Part shown: in pieces, positions 39,443 through 49,102 of the stretch
How the letters are laid out: each line of letters begins with the position of its first letter
Numbering within the stretch: position 1 is the stretch's first letter
Source: DLAJ01 sp023663615
GTDB lineage: Bacteria > Bacillota > Clostridia > Lachnospirales > Lachnospiraceae
NCBI GenBank assembly: GCA_023663615.1
Contig: JAMPHA010000001.1
Span: 124,001-188,000 of the forward strand
Reading direction: 5' to 3'
Length of the DNA stretch: 64,000 bases
Translations under genes and position numbers: made by a program
The notes under the pieces: generated by a model
Told to the model about the DNA's origin: nothing
Database searches by the model: none
Seen by the model: the letters and a program-made list of their open reading frames with translations, nothing else

Positions 39443-42373
39443 ATGGGGAACAAAAGGCGGATGAAAAAGCGGATGAAAAAGAAAGCGGGAAGGATGTTCG
39501 GAATCCTCATGGCGGCGGTCATGACGGCAGTGGCACTGCCGGCAGCAGGGCTAGAGAGCCATGCCGCGAAAGAGAGTGACGGGATCGATTACGAGGCGCT
39601 TTTGGACGTTGTGCAGGACAGCGATTCGTATGGAAATTATCTGAGCGCGCATGCGGGGGCGGCCTATCCGGAGGAACGGATCGTGATCTGCGGCGGAGAC
39701 TTTGCGGATGCCTCCGAAGGCTTTGAACGGCTGGAGGATTACGAGGGACTTGGCAATGCCTGCGCGCTGACGCTGGAAGAGGGAAGCATCACCTACGAGG
39801 TGTTTGTCGGGCAGGAGGGCTTTTATAACCTGCGGCTTGTGTACTATCCGGTGGAAGGCAAGAATAACGAGATCGGCAGGGCGGTGTCTCTCAACGGGGA
39901 GGTTCCGTTCGACGAGGCGCAGTATCTCGAATTTACGCGGATCTGGCAGGATGCGGACGAGATCACGCGGGATGCGAGAAACAACGACGTACGCCCGAAG
40001 CAGGAGGAGGCGCCTTCCTGGATTTCGCTTTACGTAAGGGACAGCGAGGGATTTTATCAGGATGCGATGTATTTTTATTTTGAAAAAGGAAGAAATACGA
40101 TCACGTTTCAATCCACGCAGGAGCCGATGGTGATCGGACAGCTCATACTGGAACAGGAGGAGCGTCCGGTATCCTATGCGGAATATCAAAACGCCAATGA
40201 GCGGGCGGGATATACGGAGGTCAGTACGGAGCCGATCAAAATTCAGGCAGAGGACGCTTCCTATAAATCCAATTCGACGCTGTATCCCATTACAGACAGA
40301 AGTTCGCCGCTCACGGAGCCCCAGAATGCGGCGAAAACCCGGCTCAATACGGTGGGCGGGACGAACTGGAGCCTGAACGGACAGTGGATCACCTGGAACG
40401 TGGAAGTTCCGGAGGACGGCTTATATGAAATCGCCGTCAAGTACCGGCAGAATAAAAATCAGGGCGTGACCGTCGTACGGTCTCTTTACATAGACGGCAG
40501 GATCCCGTTTGAGGAAGCTTCCCAGTTACCGTTTTATTATAACAACGCATGGAAGATCACGGCGCTTGGAAACGGGGAAGAACCCTATCAGTTTTACCTG
40601 ACGAAAGGCACGCATACCCTGACGCTCATGGTCGGGTTAGACGAGGAACTGGCTGAAATCTTACGCATGACGGATGCGTGCGTGACGCAGTTAAACGCAG
40701 CATACCGGCAGCTTTTGATGGTGATCGGCACGTCCCCGGATACGATGCGCGATTATCAATTGGAATTAAAAGTGCCGGAAGCGCTCTCCATTCTGGAAGA
40801 ACAATACGCGGTTGTCCGGGTGCTGGAAGAAAAGATGAAGGACTATTCCAGCGGTTCCAAAGGAAGTCAGACGGCGACGATCCAGAATCTGGCAAACCAG
40901 CTCCGCATCATGACGGAGAATCCGAAGAAAATCGCGAAGCAGTGGTCCGCTTTTAAGGAGAACATTGTCGCGTTAAGTTCCTGGGAACTGTCCATGAAGG
41001 AACAGCCGTTGGAGATCGACTATCTGCTCGTGGAGGAGCCGGGAGAGGAACTGCCGAAGGTGAAAGCGGGCTTCTTTGCCTCCATGATCTTTGAGATCAA
41101 GAAGTTTGCGGCAAGCTTTGTGGAGGACTATGACAGCATCGGCAACGTGTACGGCGGCGAGGTGCTGGAGGTGTGGATCTTAGCGGACAGCACCGCAATC
41201 ACAAGCCAGTCCGGCGGCGGGCGGGATCAGGCGCTTGTCATCAAGGATCTTGTGGATAATTATTTTGTGCCGGAGACGGGCATTGCCGTCAATGTCAAGC
41301 TTGTCAATAAGGACGTCCTGCTTTCCGCGACGCTTGCGGGGGAAGGACCGGACGTGGCGCTCAATGTGGCGGGAAAAGAGCCGGTGAACTATGCGCTTCG
41401 GAACGCCGCGGTCGATCTCACGCAGTTTGACGATTATGAGGAAGTGGCGTCGTGGTTTTATCATGACGCATTGACACAGTTTACGTACGACGGCGGCGTT
41501 TACGCGCTCCCGCAGACCATGTCCTTTCATGTGCTGTTTTACCGGGCGGATATTCTGAACGAGTTAGGGCTTGGGATCCCGCGCACGTGGGATGAGTTTT
41601 ACGAGGCGCTTGCGGTCGTCCAGAAGAACAATATGAATGTGGGGATCATTCCGGATTATACATCCTATGCGATGTTCTTATACCAATATGGCGGGGATTA
41701 CTACACGCCGGACGATACCGCATGTGCGTTGGACAGTGAGGAAGCGATCGCCGCGTTTAAGCAGTGGGCGGGTAATTATTCCAACTATAAAATGCCGATT
41801 ACCTATGATTTTGCAAACCGGTTCCGTACGGGGGAAATGCCGCTTGCGATCGGAGACTATACCAATTATAACTATTTATCCGTTTTTGCGCCGGAGATCA
41901 AGGGGCTGTGGGGATTTACCGTGGTGCCGGGCTTTGAAAAAGAAAACGGAGAGACCGATCACAGCGTGTCCGCGTGGGAGACGGCGTCCATCATCATGGC
42001 AACCAGCAGTCAGCAGGAGAGAGGCTGGGCGTTCTTAAAATGGTGGATGAGCGCCGATACGCAGACGGAATACGGCAACGAGATCGAGAATGTGTTAGGC
42101 GTTGCGGGAAGAGTCGCAACGGCGAATTTGGAGGCGCTTGGAAACCTGCCGTGGTCGAGCGCGGATTACAGGCAGCTGACCGCGCAGATGGAATGGGTGC
42201 GGGCAATTCCGGAAATTCCCGGAAGTTATTATCTGGAGCGCAATATCAAAAACGCGTTTTACACGGTGTACGACGATAACGAGGATCCAAGGGAAGTATT
42301 ACAGGACGCGGTCATTACCATGAATGATGAGATCACGAGCAAACGCCGGGAATTCGGTCTGACGACAAGGTAG
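39443..42373 (+). CDS. very large secreted ABC solute-binding protein with two N-terminal beta-sandwich regions
   Basis: A 976-residue exported protein. A type I signal peptide (residues about 20-45, ending near ESHAAK; no lipobox) is followed by two beta-sandwich-like regions (about 75-235 and 245-405, each with ...GFYNLRLVYYPV.../...GLYEIAVKYRQN... strands and an ornament like CBM6/35-type modules). A helical segment follows (about 410-590), then a family 1 extracellular solute-binding domain (about 590-970) with VDLTQFDDYEEV and TYDGGVYALPQT. Typical binding proteins have 400-450 residues. It precedes a permease pair at 10 bp, so it probably supplies that transporter; the sandwich regions may bind polysaccharide or wall. 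Confidence 0.82.
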   Translation: MGNKRRMKKRMKKKAGRMFGILMAAVMTAVALPAAGLESHAAKESDGIDYEALLDVVQDSDSYGNYLSAHAGAAYPEERIVICGGDFADASEGFERLEDYEGLGNACALTLEEGSITYEVFVGQEGFYNLRLVYYPVEGKNNEIGRAVSLNGEVPFDEAQYLEFTRIWQDADEITRDARNNDVRPKQEEAPSWISLYVRDSEGFYQDAMYFYFEKGRNTITFQSTQEPMVIGQLILEQEERPVSYAEYQNANERAGYTEVSTEPIKIQAEDASYKSNSTLYPITDRSSPLTEPQNAAKTRLNTVGGTNWSLNGQWITWNVEVPEDGLYEIAVKYRQNKNQGVTVVRSLYIDGRIPFEEASQLPFYYNNAWKITALGNGEEPYQFYLTKGTHTLTLMVGLDEELAEILRMTDACVTQLNAAYRQLLMVIGTSPDTMRDYQLELKVPEALSILEEQYAVVRVLEEKMKDYSSGSKGSQTATIQNLANQLRIMTENPKKIAKQWSAFKENIVALSSWELSMKEQPLEIDYLLVEEPGEELPKVKAGFFASMIFEIKKFAASFVEDYDSIGNVYGGEVLEVWILADSTAITSQSGGGRDQALVIKDLVDNYFVPETGIAVNVKLVNKDVLLSATLAGEGPDVALNVAGKEPVNYALRNAAVDLTQFDDYEEVASWFYHDALTQFTYDGGVYALPQTMSFHVLFYRADILNELGLGIPRTWDEFYEALAVVQKNNMNVGIIPDYTSYAMFLYQYGGDYYTPDDTACALDSEEAIAAFKQWAGNYSNYKMPITYDFANRFRTGEMPLAIGDYTNYNYLSVFAPEIKGLWGFTVVPGFEKENGETDHSVSAWETASIIMATSSQQERGWAFLKWWMSADTQTEYGNEIENVLGVAGRVATANLEALGNLPWSSADYRQLTAQMEWVRAIPEIPGSYYLERNIKNAFYTVYDDNEDPREVLQDAVITMNDEITSKRREFGLTTR

Positions 42374-42383
42374 GAGGGACTCC

Positions 42384-43418
42384 ATGAACAGGGGAAAGGA
42401 ACGCGCGGGGGCGATCAAACCGATGACAAAAAAGAAGGACGGACAGGGAAACATAGAAAACCGGACAGGGGAAACGAAGGAGCCGCTTGTGCCCATGCTG
42501 CTTGCCTATGCGAAGATCCGGAGAAAGCAGTTGTTTACGGAAATCAAAAAGAATAAGTCGGCTTATTTTATGATTCTGCCGTACTGCCTGCTGTTTCTGC
42601 TGTTTTATCTGGTTCCGGTATGTATTTCGGTCGGATTAAGCTTTACGGATTTTAACGTGTTGGAGCCGCCGGAATTTGTGGGACTGCGCAATTACATCGA
42701 CTTGTTTTTTGCGGATAACATTTTTCTGACGGCGGTGAAAAATACGTTCATTTTTGCGATCATCACCGGCCCGGTCGGCTATTTTATGGCGTTGTTCATC
42801 GCCTGGATGATTAACGATATTAAAAATAAAAAACTCAGGGCGTTCATGACGCTGCTGTTTTATGCGCCGACGATCTCCGGGCAGGCGTATATTATTTGGA
42901 AATTCATTTTTTCCAGCGACCTGTACGGCATTGCAAACGGATGGCTGATGCGGCTCGGAATCATCAGCGAGCCGATCCTGTGGTTTGAGGACGCCTCCTA
43001 CTGCATGACGATTTCCATCGTCGTGATCCTGTGGATGAGTATGGGGACCGGATTTTTGTCCTTCATTGCAGGCTTGCAGAATGTGGACCGCTCCCTCTAT
43101 GAGGCGGGCTATATGGACGGCGTGAAAAACCGCTTCCAGGAGTTGTGGTATATCACCCTGCCGTCCATGAAGGAGCAGCTTTTGTTCGGCGCGGTCATGA
43201 CGGTCACAAGTTCGTTTGCGATCCACGACCAGCTTGCGGCACTGGCAGGCTTCCCAAGCGTGAAATACTGCGTCCATACGGTGGTCTCCCATCTGGTGGA
43301 TTACGGGACGGTGCGGCTGGAGATGGGATACGCGTCCGCGGTCGCAACGCTGTTGTTTGTGGTGATGATCGTGTGCAACAAGTTGATCCAGAAGCTGCTG
43401 GGGAAGGTCGGCAGATAG
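42384..43418 (+). CDS. carbohydrate ABC transporter permease (MalF/UgpA type)
   Basis: A 344-residue inner-membrane permease with six transmembrane helices after a cytosolic start of about 55 residues. The coupling-helix motif that contacts the ATPase is at YEAGYMDGVKN..LP (about residue 230-250). Family relatives import oligosaccharides. It follows the large binding protein by 10 bp and precedes its partner permease by 28 bp. The charged N-terminal tail (lysine-rich, residues 1-50) is longer than usual. No ATPase is encoded in the locus. Confidence 0.9.
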   Translation: MNRGKERAGAIKPMTKKKDGQGNIENRTGETKEPLVPMLLAYAKIRRKQLFTEIKKNKSAYFMILPYCLLFLLFYLVPVCISVGLSFTDFNVLEPPEFVGLRNYIDLFFADNIFLTAVKNTFIFAIITGPVGYFMALFIAWMINDIKNKKLRAFMTLLFYAPTISGQAYIIWKFIFSSDLYGIANGWLMRLGIISEPILWFEDASYCMTISIVVILWMSMGTGFLSFIAGLQNVDRSLYEAGYMDGVKNRFQELWYITLPSMKEQLLFGAVMTVTSSFAIHDQLAALAGFPSVKYCVHTVVSHLVDYGTVRLEMGYASAVATLLFVVMIVCNKLIQKLLGKVGR

Positions 43419-43446
43419 GGTTGTGAGAAAGACATGGAGGATTCGT

Positions 43447-44316
43447 ATGAAAGCGATAGGAAAGCATAAAAAAAGAGCGAATGCCAGTCACTCTGCGGCG
43501 GGGAATGCGGTCAGTTTTCTGATTCTGACGGTCATGGGACTGTTTATGGCGCTGCCGATCATTTTGTCCGTGTCCAATTCCCTCAAGCCGTTGGAAGAGC
43601 TGTTCGTATTTCCGCCCAAGTTTTTCGTCCGGAATCCGACGACGGATAATTTTACTGATTTATTTACACTGATGAGCGAATCCTGGGTGCCGTTTACGAG
43701 GTATTTTTTTAACACGCTCTTTGTCACCGTGGCAGGCACCTTAGGGCACCTGCTCATTGCCAGCATGTGCGCGTTCGCGCTGGCGAAACGCAAATTTCCG
43801 GGGGCGAAGCTGATCTTTGGCGTGATCGTGACCGCGCTGATGTTTTCCGTGCAGGTGACGGCGATCCCGAACTATCTCATCATGTCGAGGATCGGATGGC
43901 TGGATACATACGCTTCCCTGATCGTTCCGGCGATGGCAAAGCCGTTGGGGCTGTTTTTGATGAAGCAGTTCATGGAGCAGATACCGGACGCGCTCTTAGA
44001 GGCGGCGCGGATCGACGGCGCAAGAGAATTTACGGTGTTCTTTAAGGTCGCGCTGCCCCAGGTAAAGCCGGCGCTTTTAACGCTTGTGATTTTCTGTTTT
44101 CAGGATTTGTGGAATATGCAGGGCGCAACGTATATTTACAGCGAAAAATTAAAGACGCTTCCCTATGCGCTCGGTCAGATTTCGGCGGCGGGCATATCCA
44201 GAGCCGGTGTCTCCGCAGCCGTGACGGTTATCATGATGACGGTACCTATTATTTTATTTATTCTTTGCCAGAGCAATATTGTCGAGACGATGGCATCTTC
44301 CGGTATCAAGGATTGA
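43447..44316 (+). CDS. carbohydrate ABC transporter permease (MalG/UgpE type)
   Basis: A 289-residue permease with six helices and a clear coupling motif (LEAARIDGAREF...LPQ). It is the partner of the preceding permease. GGAGG is 6 bp before the ATG at 43447; a GTG at 43423 is in frame but has a poor site. The gene ends 11 bp before the NHL-repeat gene, and the spacing implies one transcript. Confidence 0.9.
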   Translation: MKAIGKHKKRANASHSAAGNAVSFLILTVMGLFMALPIILSVSNSLKPLEELFVFPPKFFVRNPTTDNFTDLFTLMSESWVPFTRYFFNTLFVTVAGTLGHLLIASMCAFALAKRKFPGAKLIFGVIVTALMFSVQVTAIPNYLIMSRIGWLDTYASLIVPAMAKPLGLFLMKQFMEQIPDALLEAARIDGAREFTVFFKVALPQVKPALLTLVIFCFQDLWNMQGATYIYSEKLKTLPYALGQISAAGISRAGVSAAVTVIMMTVPIILFILCQSNIVETMASSGIKD

Positions 44317-44327
44317 GGAGGAGCGGG

Positions 44328-45875
44328 ATGAGACGAGGAAAACAAGGGTTGGCACCCTCAAAGCAAAATCAGCAAAACCGGAAAACGCGGAGATTCTGCA
44401 TAAAGCGGTTTCTTCCGGCGCTGTTATCGGCGGCAGCCATACTGTGCTTTGACGCGCTTGCGGTAAGAGCCGAGATGCCGTACGACACCTACTCCTATAA
44501 TTACTGGGGAGAAGAGGTCAAGGAGCCGCATTCCTACCTGTATTCCGGCATGATTTCGGGAAAGGAGATCGGGACGGAGTTAAGCTATCCGTCGGATCTG
44601 TTTGTCACGGAGGACGGACTTTACGTGGCGGACACGGGACATTCCAGGGTGCTGGCGCTTTCTGCCGACGGGGCGCTTGTGCGCGAGATCGGCTATGCAA
44701 AAAATGAATCCGATCCGCTGAAGAGTCCGCAGGGCGTGTTTGTGACGGAGGAAGGACATCTCTATGTGGCGGATACGGGAAACGGCCGCATTGTGGAGTA
44801 TGATGAAAACGGGGGGTATCTGCGTGAGATCGGGCGCCCTGTTACGACGCTGATTCCGGACGCGCAGGAGTATTCCCCGACCAGAGTGGTCGTGGACGGC
44901 GCCGGCAGAATCTATGTGATTGCGTACGGTATCAACATGGGACTCGTGGAATTTAACAGCGCGGGGGAATTTCAGGGATTTATGGGCGCCACGCAGGTCA
45001 GCGTCAGCATGTTTACCTATATTTGGAAGAATTATTTTTCCACGCAGGCGCAGCAGGAGCGGATGGAGACCATTATCCCGACGGAGTACAGCAATATCTT
45101 TGTCGATCGGGAGAATTTCATTTACGCCACGATCAACAACTTATCAAGCGAGGACCGGGAGGCGGGGGCGGACGCGATCCGGCGGCTAAATCCGACCGGA
45201 ACCGATATTTTACGGCGGCTGGGGCAGTATCCGATCATCGGGGACTTAGACGGCGCGACGTTCGGTTACGATTATTCTTCGTTTGTGGATGTGGCGGCGA
45301 CGGATTACGGATGTTACTTCGTGCTGGACGAGACGGACGGAAAGATTTTTGCTTACGATTATGACGGGATTTCCCTGTTTGTGTTCGGGCGGAACGGCAT
45401 CCGCGCAGGCAATTTCCAAAAGCCGGTTTCCATCGGGCTGAGCGGGGATGAAAGTAAGATTTATGTGCTGGATAACACGCTGAACAGCATTTTTGTATTC
45501 GAAATCACGGATTACGGCAGGCACCTTCTGGATGCGATCCGCCTGAACAATCTGGGGGATGCGGAAGGCTCCACAAGGGAGTGGCAGGAGGTATTGAAGC
45601 GCAATTCCAACAGCGAACTGGCGTATACGGGACTTGGAAAGACGTATCTGACGGAAGGAAACTATCAGGAGGCAATGGCGTGCTTTGAACTCGGAAACAG
45701 TAAGAAATATTATTCCAAAGCGTTTTCCTATTACCGGAAGGAAGTGATGGAACGATATTTGACGAAGGCGGTCATCGCGGCGGTCGTTCTGTTTCTGGTG
45801 ATCTTCGTGATCCGTAAGATTCGACGCTATAGAAGATGGGTAGGTGAGGTTCGATGCTATATGCAGAAAAATTAA
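44328..45875 (+). CDS. NHL-repeat and TPR membrane-anchored exoprotein
   Basis: A 515-residue protein. A signal peptide (about 20-48, ending near VRAE), then NHL/beta-propeller repeats (about 80-400: YPSDLFVTEDGLYVADTGHS, then SPQGVFVTEEGHLYVADTGN), a short TPR region (about 405-465: AYTGLGKTYLTEGNYQEAMACFELG) and a C-terminal transmembrane helix with a basic cytosolic tail (AVIAAVVLFLVIFVIRKIRRYRRW). It is therefore exposed outside the cell and tethered at its C-terminus. GAGGAGGAGC lies before the ATG at 44328. Function is unknown; the context is between two transporter modules. It overlaps the Yip1 gene by 22 bp. Confidence 0.8.
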   Translation: MRRGKQGLAPSKQNQQNRKTRRFCIKRFLPALLSAAAILCFDALAVRAEMPYDTYSYNYWGEEVKEPHSYLYSGMISGKEIGTELSYPSDLFVTEDGLYVADTGHSRVLALSADGALVREIGYAKNESDPLKSPQGVFVTEEGHLYVADTGNGRIVEYDENGGYLREIGRPVTTLIPDAQEYSPTRVVVDGAGRIYVIAYGINMGLVEFNSAGEFQGFMGATQVSVSMFTYIWKNYFSTQAQQERMETIIPTEYSNIFVDRENFIYATINNLSSEDREAGADAIRRLNPTGTDILRRLGQYPIIGDLDGATFGYDYSSFVDVAATDYGCYFVLDETDGKIFAYDYDGISLFVFGRNGIRAGNFQKPVSIGLSGDESKIYVLDNTLNSIFVFEITDYGRHLLDAIRLNNLGDAEGSTREWQEVLKRNSNSELAYTGLGKTYLTEGNYQEAMACFELGNSKKYYSKAFSYYRKEVMERYLTKAVIAAVVLFLVIFVIRKIRRYRRWVGEVRCYMQKN

Positions 45876-46474
45876 AGTATGTGTTTTATGTGATTTTTCA
45901 TCCGGCGGACGGCTTTTGGGACTTAAAGCGGGAAAAAAGAGGCAGCCTGTCGGCGGCGCTGACCTTTGTTGCGCTGACGGTACTGACCTTGGGGCTGGAA
46001 AAACTCAACACCGCGTTTTTGTTTAACGATCACCGCATCTCGGAAGTGAACGTCCTGGTGGACGTCATCACCGTGCTTCTGGTATTTACGCTCTGGTGCG
46101 TTGCCAATTGGTGCACGACTTCCCTGATGGACGGGAAAGGGCGGATGAAGGACATTTTTACCGCGATCGGGTATGCGCTGTTTCCGATCGTCTTAATCCG
46201 GCTGCCCCTCGTTCTGGTAAGTTTCTGCCTGACGCTGGAGGAAGGCGCGTTCTACTATATTTTTGGATTTCTCGCCTATGCATGGGCGGCGGTTCTGATT
46301 TTTATGGGGACCATGATGACGCATGAATATTCGCTTGGGAAAACGGTCTTTACCTGCCTCATCACCGTGCTTGGAATGGGAATCATCCTGTTTATCGGAC
46401 TGTTATTTTTTAACGTGATCTCAGAGATCATTGAGTTTGTGTCAACCATTTACAGGGAAGTGCGTTTTCGGTAA
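45854..46474 (+). CDS. Yip1-family membrane protein
   Basis: A 206-residue protein with five or six transmembrane helices (first near 35-50). It fits the Yip1 family, with the N-terminal helix FYVIFHPADGFWDLK typical of it, and internal DIFTAIGYALFPIVLIRLP. Function in bacteria is unknown. It overlaps the NHL-repeat gene by 22 bp, so it is translationally coupled to it, and is followed closely by the DUF5696 gene. The three probably act together in the membrane, perhaps stabilising or gating the transporter; this is inferred from synteny. Confidence 0.82.
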   Translation: MLYAEKLKYVFYVIFHPADGFWDLKREKRGSLSAALTFVALTVLTLGLEKLNTAFLFNDHRISEVNVLVDVITVLLVFTLWCVANWCTTSLMDGKGRMKDIFTAIGYALFPIVLIRLPLVLVSFCLTLEEGAFYYIFGFLAYAWAAVLIFMGTMMTHEYSLGKTVFTCLITVLGMGIILFIGLLFFNVISEIIEFVSTIYREVRFR

Positions 46475-46487
46475 GGGGAGGGGACGG

Positions 46488-49043
46488 ATGAAAAAGAAAA
46501 AAAGAATCGTTGCGTTATTTCTTGCAGGCGTTCTGCTGCTCTTGGGGGAAACGCGGACGGTGCGCGCCGAGGTGGCAGCGCCGGACTACGAGGCGGAAGC
46601 GCTGGCGGGCATGAAGCTTGTGGCGCAGAACGAAAGTCTGGAATTGTATTTTGACGAGGTGGAGACGGATGTTGCGGTTCGGGATAAGCGGTCGGGGGAC
46701 GTCTGGTTTTCCAATCCGGTGGATACGGAGCTGGACACGGTTTCCAGCGGGTACTACCAGAGAGTGTTAAAGTCCCAGCTTGTGTTGACCTATATCAACG
46801 AAAATACGCAGATCAGCACCATGAACAATTATGATTATTCGATTCTGGACGGACAGTTTGAGACGGAAGTGCTGGAAGACGGGATCAGGATTACATACAC
46901 GATCGGAGAAGCGACCGCATTTCTGCTGCTTCCTGAGGCGATCACCCAGGAGCGCATGGAGCAGTTTCTGGAACGGATGTCCGACAGCCAGAAGCGCAAG
47001 GTGAATCGGAACTATATTCTGTATAACGCTTCGGAGATGACGGAGGAGGAACTGGATGTGCTGGCGGAGCAATATCCGGCGGTCAGGGAGAACAGCCTGT
47101 ATGTCCTGCGCGGCGGCGTGAAAGATTATCTGAAAGAGGAACTGGCGGGATACTTTGAGGAAGCGGGATATACGCAGGAGGATTTTGACCTGGATGAGCA
47201 GAACATCGGCGCAAGGCAGGAGAACGACAGCGTCTGGTTTCAGGTCCCGCTCACGTACCGTCTGGAAGGGGATACGCTTCTTGCCGTGATCGACCCGGAG
47301 GAAGTTTCCTACAATGATGACGGTTATTATTTGGTAGGAATTGATCTTCTGCGGTATTTCGGAGCGTCCCTGCGGGACGACGGTTATTTGTTTGTGCCGG
47401 ACGGCAGCGGCGCGCTGATCTATTTTAACAACGGAAAGACGACGGTGTCCTCCTACGGCGCACAGGTGTACGGACAGGACCGCACGATGATCTACACGGC
47501 GTATTACGAGAGCCAGATTGATGCGCGGAATACCGTAAAAATGCCGGTATTCGGCATAAAAGACGGGGACCGCGCCATGTTTGCCGTCATAGAGGACGGT
47601 GACGCCAATGCCGTCATCAACGCGGAAATATCCGGAAAAACGACGGGCTATAACGATGTATATGCTTCGTTTTCCTATTTGCAGTACGGCTCTGCGTCGC
47701 TGGATGACATGGTGGGAGCGAACAGTTATTATATGTACTCCAAACCGGAATTTGAGGGGACGCTTGCGATCCGGTATGCCTTTTTATCGGGGGAAAAAGC
47801 AAATTACTCCGGCATGGCACAGTGTTATAGGGAATACCTGATCCGGCAGGGGGTGCTCGGAGAAAAGCACGGGGAGACGGCGCTTCCTTTTTATGCGGAG
47901 TACCTCGGCGCGATCGACCGCCCCAAAACGATCCTCGGCGTGAAATATACGGCGGTGGAAGCGGTGACGACGTTTGCCCAGGCGAAAGAGATCTCGGACC
48001 GTCTGATCGAAGGCGGCGTTTTGAATCTGAACATTGTGTATTCCGGCTGGATGAACGGCGGGCTCCACGGAACGGCGGCGACAAAGTGCAGGATCGTATC
48101 CGGGCTTTCCAAGGGCGGAATGAACCACGCCGCGTTTCAGGATTATGCGGGGCAGATCGGTGCGGATCTCTATATGACGGTCGATTTGCAGTATGTTTAT
48201 AAAGAAGAATGGTTTGACGGATACAGCGCCATGAAGTACGCGCCCCGGTATTTTGACAACACCAATATCCGGGTGATCGCATACGGGCTGGCAAGCCGGG
48301 TGAGCGAGGGCGCGCTGGCGAGTCTGATCCGCCCGGGCTTAGTGGAGCGTGTCGCGGGAGAGTTACAGAATACGCTGAAAAAAAAGAATATTTCCGGCGT
48401 GAATGTAGGAACGCTGTCCTGGGAGTTGTATTCCGATCTGGCGGACAGCAGCTATACCGACAGGCAGATGGCGAAAAACTGTAATACTGCGGCAATGGAA
48501 GGAATGCGGGAAGAATCGTTTTCCCTGATCGGTGATAACGCGAACGCCTATGCGTGGGAGTACACTGGTGATCTGCTGAATGTGCCGCTGTATTCCAATC
48601 AGTACATGATTCTGGATGAGGATGTGCCGTTTTATGAGATGGTGATTCACGGATATATTCCGTATGCGGGAAGCGCGTTCAATCTTGCCGACGATTATGA
48701 GACGGCGGTGTTAAAGAGCGTGGAAAGCGGCGCGGGGCTGAACTTTAAGTGGATTTATGCGGATAATTCCGTTGTGAAGGAGACGGAGTTTGACGACTTG
48801 TATTCCGTTAACTACGAGGCGTGGATTGACCGGGCGGTGGAGACCTATGGGCGGGTCAATGCGGAAACGGGGTATCTTTCCGGCGTGGAGATGGTTTCCC
48901 ACGAGAGGGTTCAGAGAGAGGTTGTCAAAGTTACTTATGCGGACGGAAGCGTCGTTTATGTGAACTATACGAACGAGGCGGTGACGGTGGATGGGATTTT
49001 GGTGGATGCGAGAGATTTTGCCGTTCGAAAAAACGACGTGTGA
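46488..49043 (+). CDS. DUF5696 exoprotein
   Basis: An 851-residue secreted protein. The signal peptide (about 1-27) ends near VRAE, with no lipobox. The mature protein has a beta-rich region (about 40-330: LELYFDEVETDVAVRDKRSG) and a long alpha/beta region (about 390-760) that resembles a TIM-barrel-like glycosidase fold, with GSAFNLADDYETA near the end. DUF5696 proteins occur next to sugar transporters but have no shown activity. AGGGGAGGGGA precedes the ATG at 46488, and an earlier in-frame start would overlap the Yip1 gene. A glycoside-hydrolase-like role is only suggested. Confidence 0.8.
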   Translation: MKKKKRIVALFLAGVLLLLGETRTVRAEVAAPDYEAEALAGMKLVAQNESLELYFDEVETDVAVRDKRSGDVWFSNPVDTELDTVSSGYYQRVLKSQLVLTYINENTQISTMNNYDYSILDGQFETEVLEDGIRITYTIGEATAFLLLPEAITQERMEQFLERMSDSQKRKVNRNYILYNASEMTEEELDVLAEQYPAVRENSLYVLRGGVKDYLKEELAGYFEEAGYTQEDFDLDEQNIGARQENDSVWFQVPLTYRLEGDTLLAVIDPEEVSYNDDGYYLVGIDLLRYFGASLRDDGYLFVPDGSGALIYFNNGKTTVSSYGAQVYGQDRTMIYTAYYESQIDARNTVKMPVFGIKDGDRAMFAVIEDGDANAVINAEISGKTTGYNDVYASFSYLQYGSASLDDMVGANSYYMYSKPEFEGTLAIRYAFLSGEKANYSGMAQCYREYLIRQGVLGEKHGETALPFYAEYLGAIDRPKTILGVKYTAVEAVTTFAQAKEISDRLIEGGVLNLNIVYSGWMNGGLHGTAATKCRIVSGLSKGGMNHAAFQDYAGQIGADLYMTVDLQYVYKEEWFDGYSAMKYAPRYFDNTNIRVIAYGLASRVSEGALASLIRPGLVERVAGELQNTLKKKNISGVNVGTLSWELYSDLADSSYTDRQMAKNCNTAAMEGMREESFSLIGDNANAYAWEYTGDLLNVPLYSNQYMILDEDVPFYEMVIHGYIPYAGSAFNLADDYETAVLKSVESGAGLNFKWIYADNSVVKETEFDDLYSVNYEAWIDRAVETYGRVNAETGYLSGVEMVSHERVQREVVKVTYADGSVVYVNYTNEAVTVDGILVDARDFAVRKNDV

Positions 49044-49102
49044 AACGGGCGCCCGGTGCTGCAAAAGGCGGCATGAAGAGCGGTGTGTGAAGGAGGACTC
49101 CT

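Noticed and set aside
44109..44327. Longer N-terminus for the NHL-repeat protein
   Set aside because: The extra 73 codons overlap the permease gene and precede the signal peptide; the ATG at 44328 has an excellent ribosome binding site.
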